From Bryum argenteum (lineage: Eukaryota; Streptophyta; Bryopsida; Bryales; Bryaceae): 64,000 nt of DNA. The notes beneath the pieces are model-generated. The model saw nothing but the letters and a program-made list of their open reading frames with translations. It did not search any database and had not been told where the DNA came from. The stretch is from assembly GCA_037043015.1 (NCBI GenBank), contig CM073324.1, positions 16,024,597 through 16,088,596 on the forward strand. Direction: 5' to 3'. A program made the position numbers and the translations under genes. Within the stretch, counting starts at the first letter, position 1; every line of letters begins with the position of its first letter. Below are positions 13,401-27,769 of this stretch, piece by piece.

Positions 13401-16400
13401 CCTGCCCCTTTTACAGAAACAGCTTTACTTACACTCGGGGAGATTGCTGCATCTAGCGACACTGTGGAGGGCGAGGTAAGCATTTCTGTTGCAATTTCTT
13501 GTGGCTAAGTATACTTCAGGTAGAGGATACCACTTAAGTCTCTTGAGATTTCTAATCAGTATGTGACCTAGATGATATTTGAAATTCCATGTTGAAAGCT
13601 GATCATAGTATAATCTCTTCTATGTATCGGGAGCTTTCTATAGTCACCTTCCTTGAACCTTCCTACTTATCTTGTTTCACTAGGGTGTATGGAATTAGTC
13701 ACTTTCGACCATCTTTGAACTGAGGACTGTCAATTGGCAAGTTGAAAGACTTAACTGCCTTGATCTCCTTGGAGTGAATTTGGATGTGTGACCTACTCTG
13801 CAAGTTTTTGCGTGGACTTTAAACTGGTTATGGCTCTTCGTACAGGCTCTCTTCATGATGTGTGCTCATGCCGCCTTGAATCCGTCACAGAGGTTGGACT
13901 CACTACTAACACCTTTTGGGAGCAGAACTTGAAGTCTGAATGTCATCAACAGTTGGAGTTTTAGTTCGGAGCAGCTTCTGGCCCTTGCAGTTTATACCAT
14001 GCACTGTAGAGTTTTGCAATGATGCAGGCAGTGGAACATTGATACATTATTAGATCACGATGTGCCTGATGTTCTTGCTTGATCGACTTTGTTGCAGGCT
14101 TCTCGTCAGCAGTCTCCTTGATAGAGTAGCGAGTTTACTTCAGTACCCGCACCGATGGAAGGTCAGCATAACTGACATAATACGCTACAGAGTAGTATAC
14201 ACTCTGTATCTAAACCAACATTCAGAAGATAGTCTGCTAGTCGTGAGATCATACTAGTTGACCATGTACTTTGAGAGCCTCCATTGTTACATATCTATGT
14301 AGAGCCGCGCTGTCTGGGTTATACGTTACTGGAATTCTTCAGTAATTCGAGGGCTGTTATGGGAGCCTTGCAGTTAACCAAGTTACAACTTTTCCCTGTG
14401 TGCAGTATTTAAAGTACGTGATGGGAGCCTTATTAACCAGATGGGTGCGAGCCCGTCTAGCGATACTGTCACTTGTGGAGGTAAATTAATCAAGTTCGTC
14501 GTCACTAAAAATCTCTTCCATGTTTCTTGATACTTGCAGGAGGTATAGCCTGTGGACGTAGTCTCTTAATTCTGATTCTGACAGTAACTTTATTTCTGTG
14601 TAAGCTGTTTCGTTTGCCTCTTACATTTGCAGTTGTATTCTTTTTAGATCAAGGATGTACTCAACGGAAGTGTAGACACAACAGTATTTCTGCAACATTG
14701 CTGTCCGTGGCTTCTTCCATCTCTATTCCTCTATGACGACAATGATGAGCTGGAATGGATTGCTAGGGTGAGTCTCGTATTCATACATTCTGTCGGCTCT
14801 TCTCTTCATACAATGTATATCAGCAATGGTGTTGCATACCATAGTCTGCTAACCATATGTGCAAATCCGGCAGAGTATGTCTCTTGAACTCTCAGCACTA
14901 GTGAGGCGTCATTTCGCCTCCATCTTTGCAACTCTTTTGCCACTTCATTCGCATGGAACTCCAGAGGAACAGCACAAGGCTGGAGCGGTGTTACAAAGAG
15001 ACATGCTGGCAGCAGCCCAGTTGACAGAAGATGAGCGTGATACTCTCATTCGTAATCATATGGTAGATTCATCGGTAACCTCAGGTTTCTCATCTTGCTG
15101 TTCTTTCGAGTTCTTTATATTGACTTTGATGAACAACTTGTGCAGATTGCGATAGTCAACTTTCTTTTCAGACTATGCGGTGATGTGGAGACGCCGCAGT
15201 TCCCACACTTCACTAGAGATGCTATTTCCTCAGCTGTACGAACTGTTGTGGACGGATTCTTGGACATGTAAGGACTCCTTGTGTTGTATTGTGCCAAGAT
15301 TGTGCTCAAGTTTGTATCGAGCGATTGTTCTTGTAACTAGCTGTAACTGCAAGCATTATTTTGTATGAGCAGAGATCCGAACTCACAAGACGAAGGAGTG
15401 GTTGACAAGATGCAGGTCTTCCGGCCTAATCGTGTCTTTATGGTGTGTGTCTTGAACCATCAACATTCAATTGTGTTTTTCTCACTTTTCGGGTTCCAGA
15501 ATGTCTGTAGAATAGCTCACTGATGACCTTTGTTGGAGCTTTATGAACTTCATATCTCCATAACCTTTAATTCGGATGTTTGTGCAGATGCTTCTCCAGC
15601 TTCACTACGAGAGCGATTCAGCTTATAATCCACGCCATCGACGGCATCTACTGGCCAGCTTGTTGGCTATCATGACTGTTATAGACAAACGCGTCGTCGT
15701 CTCCAGCACTTGTCGGTGAGATATTCCTGTCTGCCGAAGACAGAATTACAATGTTCACTTGAAAACCGGACAGTTTATTATGATATATCCTACTAGACTT
15801 TTGAGGATTCTTGAGAATGTAGGGATATGGTTTTACTTTTTGTTGGTACGTCTTATTTCCTACACAGATTTTCAGCTTAAGTTTCTCATCCTACGCTGAT
15901 TTCGAATTGGCCAGTAGGTGGGTATAGGTTAAATAGGGGCAAGAAAACACAAAATGCTAGAACTGCAGTGTGCGATCAGATTCATTGTCGACGTTTTGAA
16001 CTGACTACATGGTCGTGTTCCTGTTCTGACCGCAGTTATATCGTACACATTATCCTGCAGTCCATAGAGATCAAGGAACTTCAAAGGCAGTGCTGTACAC
16101 TATTGGGATATCTTTTGGATAAAGTGGAATCTTCCCCCTTGAGTTCTCCTAATACATTCAGTGACCAACTTCAGGTACATCCATTCTCGAATATGTAGCT
16201 CGGGATGTCTAGCAGGATTTAGTTCACATGAGCTAGGCACATCTGCATCGCACTCCTCTTTCTAGAGGTTGTTAGCCCTGATACTTTTTCTTTTGCTAGA
16301 GGGATTCAGATTCTATGTGTTGATACTATTGCTTCTCATCCTAATTTCACTTGTCCTACAGTCAATCGTATCCAAGGTGGTGTCATGCATCACAGCATAT

Positions 16401-19400
16401 GACCAAAGCTCTGTTGATTTTGATGATCTTCAATCGAATGTTCCGCATCAACCACACGTCTTTTTGGTGGAGTTGCTGGAGCGGTTGACAGTCAAAGCTA
16501 GCCCCACTTTACATGACTCTATTAAAGTAAGCATCTCGAACACCAGCAGCGATTGTTAGTGTGACAGTCTACTCATTCTCAATATGCCTTTGCGTAATGA
16601 GAGGCTGCATGTTGAGTTACATTCGGTCATGGGGATGTTTTTGTTCAGCTACAAGCCGTCCTACTTGGTAGGATGAGATAATGCGAGTCTGTCATATGTG
16701 ACGTTTCTTCTTATTCGCGTTTGATTGCCACTCGATCATGTGATTGACGAATGCATTTTGAACATTCTTCTCAGGAATTGAATCCTTTTCCAGAGTTGCG
16801 GATTTTCGAGCCCATGCGAGCGCTGCACAACAGCTTGTGTAGTGGTCGAAGTCTTGCAGATGAGTTCGTCCAGGTACTCCGATCACAAAGTTATGCTTTC
16901 GAATGACCGTGCCTTCTAAACACCTCTTAGTGTATCGTGACATCCTTAATACCAACGCTTTGATACTGACATCTCGGCAATAAACAGGATCTATCAGCAC
17001 CGTCACTAAGTGTTATGTAGATTGTCTGTATTAGTCAGAACTGAACACCAGCTCAGAAGCTTTACTTGTGTATGATCTCAGTAGTGTCTTCTTCGAGCCT
17101 CGAGTTTGTTGTGTTCCTAGATAGATGCAGGAAGAGTGTTTCTGAAGCCCCTGTTGTTGCTTGCAGTTCGTGAAGCGAGCACCAAGCCTTCCATCGCAAC
17201 TTCAACTTAGCAGGTTCGTGTAAATCTCAGCGGTTGAGAGCCAACTTTCGCCCGTTGATTACTTGTCTGTCGATTTCTCACATATGCCTTGCCTCAACAG
17301 GGCTAGCTTTTCAGTTTTGTCACACTCTTTACCTGCCAAAGAATGTTTTATTCTGAATTCGAGTTTTCTAAGAACGTTCTTGCTGAAAACTTGTCACAGC
17401 TTTGACTTTATTGCACTCTCTAATTGCTGAATTCCAGGTCATGGATCATTTTCTTTCATGGTTACACACAGAATCCAACTTTGAGATTTGAATTTCGATA
17501 ACTTATCAAGTTGTGGAATTATTTGCAGCTTACGGAGTCTTGCAAATGAGCTCAAGCATCGAAAGGGCGAGCTGTATGCGAAGCCATTTATCAGTAAAGA
17601 CGGGAGCAGGTGGCGCTGTAGTTCAGAAGTAGTGTCGGCAGCGTGGAGATTAGTGCGACTTTGTGATGAGGAAAATCTCGCTGACATGCGTGATCTAGCT
17701 GGAATTTTTTTGGCTGCTGTACGTATCCTGATCCTTCATCTGATGCCTCAGCTTAGACATGTGCATGCCTACTGTTTGAGTCGTGCTCTGGCTTTGTTCT
17801 TACATGTCAAATGGCTGATTGATTATTATCTAAGGGCAATCATGTGTTGACAGGTTGGTATGGGTAACCCACACGCTGTAGTGTTTCACTTACCGGAGGA
17901 CTCTGGAGAGAATACCTCGCAGACTTCTGATATCACGGAGGTTACTAAGGAGGCCCCAGATCATCTTGTGAAGCAGATCATGCTTCAAATGCGAGGTTAC
18001 CTAGTTGACAATAGTGTGCAGATCATAGAGCTAACCTCTAGGACACTGAAGGTACTGTCTCTTCGCTTTAAAACTCTTCCGTTTTCCATGATTTAAAAAA
18101 ATGGTCGCTATAATTTAGCTTGCAATTGACTTTCATTCAGATTCGTGATAGTATCAAATTCCATGAGACATCTAAATCAGGGACCTGACTTCCTCAGTAA
18201 TATTTGTCTTTGCATCAGGACCCCTGATCTATTGATGAACATAGGCTCATCTAATATCGATGTTTTTAGTTGACGACATAGATTTGCAGCGTGTGTATCT
18301 GTTGAATTCAAAGCGCTGTCTGCTTGCGCAGGGGTTGTTGTCAACTGAGCAAGGCCATCGCGTGTTAAGGGCGTTGACATTTAAAGAAAGCGCTTACTTG
18401 GAGGTACTCGCATATCTTAACATAGTAAGGAGCAGTAATTGGTTCTTGATATACGTTCAGATGTTGACCTTGGTATCTTGGTGTACAGGTTCATTCTAAG
18501 GGAATCAATCCTAAACTTGTGGCGGAAATGCTAACTTCATCTCAACAAGAATCAGCGAGTAAGTAACATTCTGTGTTACCACTTTACGCGCAACAATGTT
18601 CTGTGTTTCATACACTGGGGTGTCATGAATAACAAGTGAAGTTCATACTTTGGATGGGGTTACTGCAGGTACAGCAATTTCAGCTGAAAACCCTCAGCTT
18701 TGGACTACAGTCGGCAAAACATACAATCACTGGATTTGTGAGCTTGTGCACTCCTTGATAGAGTATACGGAAGACCAGATTTTGAGGTAACAGAAGAATC
18801 TGCATCGCGAATCTGAGCTTCTCTTATCTCCTAACGTCAATTTCGACCTATGCTTTCTTTGCCTCGGTGTATTTTATATGCTTTATGCACGCCTTTCTTT
18901 CTGCTAGATGTTGATTATATTCTAGGGGTGGGTAAATCAGAATCTGTCAGGGGCTAGTATTGAAGAAAGCTGCTCTCGCGGAGCTCGTTTTCTCGTATCT
19001 ACTCGGAGCCATTGCTGCACGCAATGAACCAGATAGTGAACTCTGCCATACTATTTCAAAGCAGGTCAGTCGAACTTCGTTTTTCTGTGATGTCCTCTTT
19101 ACCACCTGTCTTTTGTTTTATTATTAGGCTTGTGTTCATGTATATTCCTCAGATTAAAGCAGTAAGTAGAATCTTCCCTATGTGCTTTGAAGTGGTACTT
19201 AGCAATATTATATCGGTAAACAATAAAGACCACTTCAGGTGTTCTTCAGTGTGAATACCTCACGGAATAATCTTATTGGTTAGATGATTATTATTTTTTG
19301 TAGGTTGAGGAGCACATCTTGGGTGAGCAAAATCAGGATATGCGCTCAATCCAGTTATTTCTGGGAGCTCTAAACACCCTTCGGTGTAGCTATGTTGCTA

Positions 19401-22400
19401 CCACAATGAAAGGCGCACCTTCGAGGGGTAAAGACAATCCAAAGGTTTGCAAATCTGGACAATGAGTGTCCTCCAAAAGCTGATTAATGGGCATTTTGTC
19501 GGACCTCGAGCATCTTGAAAATGGACTGTACGAATATGATCTTTTATGGAGTACTGAGTGTATGTTCATGAATTTCCTATAAGTTTTATATCTTCGATTC
19601 GGGGTGTAGGGAGACAAGGGAGCTGGAACTACTGGAGGCGGAAAAGCTGTTTATACGCGAAGGAGAAAATCTGGCCCAGGAACTTCCGAGCAAGAAAGTG
19701 TTCAGAACAATGAATCAGCATCGAGTTGGCAGAAGGTAATTCATTTCGAGAAGCTTGTCTTATATTGTTTGTACTTTTAATGTATTCTGGGATTAAGTCA
19801 TCCAAGTCTTGAATTCTGTTTAATCGTCTTCCATCGACTTTTATAAGGATCTCAATGGATCATCTTGGATGTGTTGAATCGGCGTTCTATCATGTGTGGT
19901 TCTTTGACATATGTGTGATTGCAGGTGTACTGGCTGCAAATTGACTACCTCATAACAGCAGGAGCAGCCCAAGTAAGCTACATTTCTGGCTTTCTTGTGA
20001 TTTAGTTTGTATATGGTCCAGAGGATGCTTCTAGGGGTCTTGTCCAGGTTTTCCAACTCAGAAGGTTTATTCTTTCCCGCAGCGTTGTGCCGCATACTTT
20101 ACAACAATTTTATATGTGGAGCATTGGTGCGAAGACAAGTTTGGAAGTCTCACACTTGGTGAGCCTGACTTTTCTATGAGTAACAAGGTACATCATCTTC
20201 TTATTTCTTGTGCACCTGGTTTTTGTAGTATATGTTTGCATAAGAGTGATCCCCAATGTACTGAAGTTTTCAGTAATCAGGAATCTATAGTTATCATTAT
20301 GTAGAAAATCCTTCCTATAATCTTAGTGATAAGAGGTCTGGCTCCAGTAGTCACCTTGAGAGAACTGGAATTCACGGTGTACGCCTGCCGGAGTTTTCAA
20401 CCCCACAATGTTGAGAATACAATGTCGAACGCTTACCTCTTCTACTCGTTGTGTTTTGATCTTGCGCAGCTACCTGCTCACATAGAATTGCTCTTGCTGG
20501 TGTATACAAAGATCAATGAGCCTGACGGCGTGTACGGTGTTGCACGCTCGCATAAGGTAGCTTCTTTACTTTCTAAGAGATCCATATAGCTGCTCCAGTT
20601 GAATGTCTGCTACGAGTACTTAGCCCCTAAAGAATTGCTCTTAAAGAAAGACAGTTGATGGTTCTTTCGTTCTAGCCTATATTGCAGTGATGGTTGTTTG
20701 CTACTCCTGAATATTTTTGATGTGCGGATGAATTCAGGTGAGATCTCAATTGCTGACGTATGAGCATGAGGGGAATTGGAACAAAGCTGTGGAAACGTAT
20801 GATCTGCTCTTACGTAGCCGGAAATCACCATTGCTGAACCCAAGATCAGGTGACGCAGCTGGTTCCTCTGCAGACGAGCCAAATTGGCAGTCTCATAAAG
20901 GCTTGATGAGATCATTGCGGCAGATGGGATGCACATACGTTGTAGATCTCTGCAATCAAAGCCTTGCACAGCAGAGAGACCTTGAATGTGACCCTGAGTT
21001 TAGAGAACTGCAGTATGAAGCAGCCTGGAGGTCGTGCAATTGGGACAGCAACCTCTTTGGGCTTGACGTTGTCGATGACTCTTTGAATGGCCAATCGGGA
21101 GGTCAAAAAGGACTCGCTTTTCATGCACACCTGCACAGGTTTGCTCTCGTCATCTGTTTCTAAATGCTTATGATCCACTTCGGATCCCATCTGCTTATAC
21201 AGATGTATATTTTAGTTTGCTATGTTGAGTTTTTGGTGCAGGCTCTAGCCATTCTGAGCATATTTGGAAATTAGGACTCTAATTCAGATGTATACCATCT
21301 ACAGTGCTTACGTCTTCTTGTGTAACTTGTGGGCAGTTGTTTAAGAGCGCTGGTGGAAGGTGATGCGGAAATCTTTTATCCTACACTGCAGCAAGCTAGG
21401 CAGGTATAAGAAGCTCACGAGAACCTTTTTTCTTGAAGGAAATGACTACTTCACGAAGTAGCGCATGGTCCTTTTGAGTTCCGGTAATGCATTCTTTCCG
21501 TACGGTAGCCGAGCACTTACTATGTGATTTATAAATGCAGAGTATTATCACGAGTATGTCTCTTAGTAGCATGGAGAGCACGCAGACTGTGAATCCTGCT
21601 ATCATGAAACTTCAGGTAAAATTTAGAGCTGTGTTGCGAATCAAGGTCTCTAGTCACTTGTTTCTTGCCTTTTGCGAGCCATGCTATTGAACATTTACTT
21701 TTGTTGGAGCATTGTCATTGTGATGAATCTTTTACCTGAATGCAGATGCTCGAGGGCCTCTCACAATCGTGGGAGATGAGATGGAGGATGTCTCAGCGAA
21801 CTACGGTGGCTGGGCCCTTTGTTCCGTCTGATAATCAGGTAACTCTCACATGATATGTGTATTCCTCAAGGCCTTGCAATCCAAATTGGTAACTATTGAT
21901 GGGACCTACATAAGAAGCTTGTGTTTAATTTTCCACATCCGATCTCATCATCTGGTACTGGTCCATCGTATTAACACCCGTTACCACATTCCAGGTTTAT
22001 GCATTTGAGGACTTATGGCAGGAAAATATACGGCAGATGCACTCTCATTACGATTTGCTGGAGCCGTATATTACCTTTCGAAAAGTAATGTTTCATGTGC
22101 TCAACCGGCAAGACTGCCTGCCTCGTCATCTTCTGGAGTTTTCAACTCTCGCTCGGAAGGTATACGTTTTTGTATCATGAGGAGATTCGTTTATACTTGA
22201 AACCCACGAAGTTCAATAGGGGCACGATGTTTCTTTAGTGTATAACTTTCACAAGTCGTGACTTGTCTCGTTTTGAAGCTAAGTGACGCACTTTGTCTAC
22301 TTGGCAGGCTGAGAGACGGAATCAAGCTGCTGATTCACTTCACGAGTTGAAGCTGATTTTGAGTGGCAGCAATGACCAATCCAGTACAAATGTTTCTGTG

Positions 22401-25400
22401 ACTGCTGTTGGAAAGCTTCTGGCAGCTGCCAGGGTAAGATCTCGCTTCTTTATTGATTTGAAGTATCCCTAAACACTTCAACTATTTGATCCAGTTCTCG
22501 CCATCGAACTGTTCCGAGCCGAACCATCTTCTGGTCAAGACGGTTATTATCTATATATGTAATTTATCCTTAGATATGGGTGGTGACAGGTTGAAGAGGC
22601 AAAAATTCTCTGGGCCCAGGGCCAACAAGAGATGGCAGTGAACTTGATGAAGTACATCTTGCAACATTCGGATGTTGAAGCTGGAGAATCAGCAGCCCTT
22701 CTCTGTCTTACCGGGAAATGGCTTGCAGAAACACGATCTGACGGGTGCGCTCTGATTTAAGTTGACGAGCTTGAGGTGATCTTGTTGTGTGTTATTCTGA
22801 CCACATGCTTTTGTTTGTGAGATGCAGCTTCCGGGTCATCTTAGAACTCTACTTGGGAAAGTCGGTCGAAGTGGTGGAAAATGCCGTCAAGGCTGTTGAC
22901 GAAAGTTCGGGCAGTTATGTGAGGTGGGCACAACGGTTGTGCCGTACTCATTATAGGCTAGCTCACTATACTGACAGCCTTTATAGAAGCTATGAAGATC
23001 GCCTCGTCTCAAGCGAGTGGCAAGCAGCATTAAGGTTGCGGCAGCACAAGGTGAACTCCTTTTGTCAAGCATGTCCTAAGTTTGTTGCTTTTGGTGATTG
23101 TCATACTCCTTATTACATATTGGTCTTGTAAGAATATTGCAAATATTTTACCTCGATGATTTTGGCAGTCTCGGGAGCTTGAGACGTTAAAGAAACGTAT
23201 CAGCAGCCAAAAGGTGAGGAAAAGAGGCTCTGAACTTTGATTGACCCTGGTGTATGTGACCTGAGTTGACGCTGCCCTGAATAGGATTTCTACTTCTGAA
23301 TCTGATAGCTGATTGGTGAGATTTTTTATTGTTCAAAGATAAAGGTCATGGTTTTTATTTGACGTCGATAAATCATTTCACTCTGAATCGGCCTAATTGA
23401 TAAATAGTTTCACTACTCCTATAAATGTAGAATCACTCAATCTAGCCATCTGGGCAGTTACGGTTGTGGTGCTTCATACAAGCATATGAGTGCCACAAGC
23501 ATAATCCATAAGTGCCACACAATGTTGAATTCATCTGCATTTTATATTTTGTATCGATAAAAGCTTTCATCTGTCAGAAGGCTTCAAATCCATCAACAGT
23601 GTATAGTGTTGCTTCGTCTAACAAAACTCGGTGACAGGGTGATGCAAGGGACTACTCCATGAAGATTTTTGAGCTGCATAAGCAGCTTACGCTGGACGAT
23701 GAGGAAGACCAGCGCATGCAGGTTATAATGGCTCAGCATCCATATTTAGACCTGTACTACTTCATTATGGAATGATGGCACAGTAATTACCTCGATATGT
23801 CTAAATTTTGATGGTGTTGTGGATTTGTAGGGTGATAAAGAACAATTTTTGGGTTTAGCACTGGACAGCTATCGAAGCTGCCTACTCACAGGCAACAAGT
23901 ACGATCTGCGTGTGGTACGTGTTCTTGTGCTTTAATGTCACTCTTCCTGATAAATCTGAAGTTGTCAGATCAACCGATTTTTGTACATTCCAAAGTTGGT
24001 CACTCTTTCGTGTGAAGATTTACTGACAATCCAATTGAAATTACGTCCTGTTCGCCTCTTTGGAACATCCAGGTTTTCAGATTGTTGTCCCTCTGGTTTA
24101 ACCTGTCTACAAATCCACGAGTGGTTGACGCAATGCTGGAGACAGTTAAGAAGGTACATTTCACGTCCTTGTTAATTAAATTGTTCCCAACGGCATCGAA
24201 ACTCTCATTTATCTTGAGCTTTGGTATTGCTAAATCGTAGGTCGAGCATGCTTCCGGATGTTTCTAAGTTACATTTGAGTTGCAGGTCCAGTCATACAAG
24301 TTCGTACCCTTGGTCTATCAAATAGCATCTCGAATGGGGAGCTCAAAGGAGCAAGCCACAGGAACTCATAGTTTCCAGGTATGGATGTGAGTTCGAGGAT
24401 TCTAAGTTGGCTTCATCACCTTAACCTGGGTGGTTACATGATACAGATAGTAAAGAACCAGATGCTACAATCTCCTAAAACCCCTGCTTGTGTTTGTTAA
24501 ATTGGACTTTCAACTCATAGATTCACCCTGGTTGCATATTTGGCAGTATGCATTATCTGCTCTTGTAGAAAGAATGGCAATCGATCATCCGTATCACACC
24601 ATGTACCAGGTATTTTATGAAGACCCATATGTGTACAGTGACTGTCTTCCAGCATTTTCTAGTTCCGATTCTTGATTTCTATTCAATATTATCAAAGATG
24701 TATGTTTGATCTTCTGAGCAACATCCTAGGGACAATGTGATAGTAATCAGGTATCAACAATGTGAAATGGCTTGACAGATATTTGCTTTAGCGAATGGTG
24801 ACCGTGTGAAGGAGAATCAGCGCGGCAAGATAGCGTTTGTTGTCGATATGGACAAGAAACACACTGCTGTGCAATTATTGAAAAAATTGGCAGTACACCA
24901 CAAAGACCTCCTGCTTCAGGTTTTTCTCACTCAGTATCAGCGTATATAGCCTGGGACTGATCCACCAAGATTGTTAACCTTGGTGAGTTCTTCTCGTGCA
25001 GATGAAGCGAATGGTAGAGATTTACATCAAGCTTGCTGAGCTTGAGACAAAAAAGGAGGTGAAACACTATCCTGTATTCGACGCTTTATTGATGCATTTA
25101 CGTGCACTCTCTATCTCGTTTCGTTTGTATGTCGTTGTGGACTTGATGACGACTTTTCTATGAGGTGCACATCATGAGGAACAATTTGAGGTAATTTGAA
25201 GTGGAACTGAACTCAGTTCACTTCAAATGGTGTATGGTTACAGGATACGAACAAAAGGATTCCCTTGCCAAGGGACATTCGCAGCGTTCGGCAGCTTGAA
25301 CTGGTGGGTACATGATATCACGAGCATGTTTATTCCCTTACAGTTATTTCAATTCATACGTACAACTCGAAGACTTTACTTCTACTAAAGTTTGTTTGTT

Positions 25401-27769
25401 CATATTCGAATCTTCAGGTGCCAGTTCTAACAGCACATATTCCAGTGGATCCCGCCTGTCAGTACCACAAAGGGTCCTTCCCGTACTACAATGGATTATC
25501 GGACACGCTGCAGTATGTCCCCTTCAAGTTCCATCTTGATTGTATATTGTACATGTCAATTAAATTGCTCTTTTTGAGAACTATGATTGTTAGGAACAAA
25601 TCTTAATTATGAAATGAGATCAAGTTATTGAGGAATAACTGGTCCATATGAATGTTTCTAACAAAGGAGTTGTCACTTTTTGCGCAGGATTATGAATGGA
25701 ATTAACGCCCCGAAAGTTTTAGAGTGTAAGGGTTCTGATGGGCGTCGGTACAAGCAACTGGCCAAGTCTGGGAACGACGATTTACGCCAAGACGCGGTAA
25801 GATTTCAGAGCGCTTCTGTAGTTACATGGCAATTGCTGGAGCAAGCTCAGGGATTGATGATCGCAGTGATACTTTGTTATAGGTTATGGAGCAGCTGTTT
25901 GGACTTGTAAATACTCTACTGCAAGATCACCCTGACACTTGCAAACGCCAATTGTGCATTCGTACATACAAGGTATTATCCCATTTTGCACTTCCCTTGT
26001 GCGTGTATCAATCACATTTTTTCAATGATATCCAACGTCTACTGATGCTTTTCTGCTGCAGGTCGTTCCTTTCACACCAAGTGCTGGTGTGCTCGAATGG
26101 GTCGATGGAACCATTCCTTTGGGAGAATATCTGCTTGGCAGGTCCGTTTCTTGGTCAGGTTTATGTGGGTCGCATTGTACAAAGCTTTCAGGTTCTTGAT
26201 AGAAATATGCTTACTTGTCTGTGCAGTTCTCGGTCCGGAGGTGCCCACGCTCGATATGGAGGCAATGACTGGACATTCTTGAAGTGCCGTGAACATATGT
26301 CGGTTGTAAGTACATTCATGAAGTTGCCGTGAACATATGTCAGTCGTTCTTGCTGCGAGTTGAACAAAGATACGAGGTATGGTAGTACTTTTGGTATCAA
26401 GAGCGCTGTTAAGCAGGTACTTTATTTTGAACTTACATGACTTTGGTGGAAATGTGCAGGAGAAAGACAAGCGGTATGCATTCGAGACAGTGTGTAACAA
26501 CTTCCGGTGAGTTTTCTTTAATGAATTTGATCGCCTCCTGCCCCCAAGGATTATGAACTTGTTTGCTGTAATGAGAGGTTCTTGCAGTCTTGTCTCTCGC
26601 TCTATCAAGCGAGCGGCTCCTGTTTGTACAGAACTTACATCCAAGTTCATTTGCAGGCCTGTGATGCACAACTTCTTCCTGGAGAGATTTTCTCAAGCTG
26701 CAGATTGGTTCGAGAAGCGGCTTGCCTATACTCGCAGTGTGGCTGCAAGTTCAATGGTTTGTGTCCTCCCAGCAGAAAATTTGTGATCTGCAAAAGCTGG
26801 GAACGTCCCTCTGCCACTATTGAATTGATCCACTCACTCAACACATGTTGGTCACCAGGTCGGGTATGTTGTGGGGCTCGGAGATCGACATTCTATGAAT
26901 GTCTTGCTGGACCAGGTCACTGCTGAAGTGGTTCATATAGATCTCGGTGTCGCTTTTGAGCAAGGCCTCATGCTAAAGACTCCTGAGCGGGTGCGTGCTT
27001 AAATCTTTTGAAAAAACCTTCAGCCTCCTCAAGAGAGAGGTTCCAGCCCTATCTAAACCTGTGTTTGTGGTGGCGCTTTCTCAGGTACCGTTCCGTCTTA
27101 CGCGTGATATTATTGACGGCATGGGGGTGTCGGGCGTGGAAGGTATCTTTCGAAGATGCTGCGAAGCGACTCTCTCTGTTATGCGCACCAACAAAGATGC
27201 ACTCTTAACCATTATCGAGGTAAGCTTCAAAGCATTTCTGTATTCGTCTCTGTGTATACTATCATGGACTTTGCAGACCTTTACATGTGGAATCGCTGTG
27301 CAGGTGTTCATATACGATCCTCTGTACAAGTGGGCATTGTCACCTCTGAAAGCCTTGCAACGGCAGCAGGTGCTGTCATCGTATCGAATGCCTCATGTTC
27401 CATTTTAATAAAGTAATTGCTTCCATCAATTAACATGGTTGAATGTGATGCAGGAGGCATCTGCTGATGAGAGTGGCTCCGAGGAGCAAAACCAGCCTGA
27501 GCTGCAAGACGAGGGTAACAAAGATGCGGCGCGAGCCTTGTTACGGGTCAAACAAAAACTGGACGGCTATGAAGGAGGTGAAATGAGAAGCCTTCAAGGA
27601 CAGGTATATACAACTTCATGGAGGAATTCAAGAAATTTCGGTAATGCAGGCCTCCGTTTTTACAATCTGCTGTGTTGTCTTGTGCTTTCAGGTACAGCAA
27701 CTGATTCAAGATGCACAGGATCCAGAGCGATTGAGTACCATGTTTCCAGGGTGGGGTGCTTGGCTTTAA
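4460..27769 (+). CDS. ATM: ATM serine/threonine protein kinase (complete, several dozen exons)
   Basis: PI3K-like nuclear kinase that senses DNA double-strand breaks. Both ends are present. Exon 1 (4460-4528) and exon 2 (4636-4744) join to give a TAN-type motif ([20 protein letters not shown]); exon 3 is 6159-6302 ([14 protein letters not shown]) and exon 4 is 6375-6536. A long HEAT-repeat-like helical region follows to about 20.5 kb. The FAT region lies at about 20.7-25.5 kb (LQYEAAWR). The kinase domain starts in the exon at 25688, with [10 protein letters not shown], the conserved [28 protein letters not shown], the catalytic loop GLGDRHSMN and the metal-binding [11 protein letters not shown]. 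The FATC domain is the last exon, ending in MFPGWGAWL and TAA at 27767-27769. The start is the first ATG after an in-frame stop at 4442. Middle exons were only spot-checked, so total length is not stated. No disabling change was seen in the kinase exons. Confidence 0.95.
4564..4611 (+). repeat. TTTTG-type microsatellite in ATM intron 1
   Basis: Tandem TTTTG/TTTGTG units fill about 48 bp of the short first intron, just upstream of the exon 2 acceptor at 4635. Confidence 0.85.
4860..6110 (+). repeat. Diverged tandem repeat array (unit about 250-300 bp) inside ATM intron 2
   Basis: Intron 2 (4745-6158) is far longer than the other ATM introns I examined. It consists largely of four to five degenerate copies of one unit. 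Anchor phrases recur in the same order: GAGCCTTGCTTC (near 4889, 5160, 5413, 5970), CTGATCATGCTGTGTG-like (near 4935, 5208, 5460, 5740, 6020), and CCTTTCCTTGAGGATTTGTT followed by a CCTTAAACCCTAAAGGA-like block (near 5000, 5245, 5555, 5840). Copies differ by substitutions and indels. No coding potential is visible. Confidence 0.8.
12467..12521 (+). repeat. Short direct repeat in an ATM intron
   Basis: Two 21-bp copies of ACTATCATC(A/G)TAGTAATACAT lie at 12467-12487 and 12501-12521, separated by 13 bp. This is a local duplication in an intron without visible function. Confidence 0.85.
25688..27405 (+). other. ATM: Kinase-domain exons of ATM
   Basis: Exons from 25688 encode the PI3K-like kinase core: [18 protein letters not shown], then DDLRQDAV, a segment around [26 protein letters not shown] ending at 26305, [16 protein letters not shown] from 26461, [46 protein letters not shown] and [11 protein letters not shown]. 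The order and residues match ATM, including Asp and Asn of the DRHxxN loop and the DLG triad. The following exons carry an acidic linker and FATC. Confidence 0.9.
26274..26352 (+). repeat. 39-bp tandem duplication across an ATM 5' splice site
   Basis: Copy 1 (26274-26312) contains the exon end encoding [10 protein letters not shown] and the donor GTAAGT at 26306. Copy 2 (from 26313) lies wholly in the intron and lacks a good donor (GTCAGTCG at the equivalent place). The next exon begins GAGAAAGACAAG at 26461 and restores the expected frame, giving a 155-bp intron. Read-through into copy 2 would give a stop within 11 codons. Confidence 0.8.

Noticed and set aside
26306..26343. A 38-nt mini-intron in the ATM kinase domain
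   Set aside because: The 155-nt intron 26306-26460 joins MSV to EKDKRYAF, which matches ATM, so the short intron and the RVEQRYE frame between are not needed.
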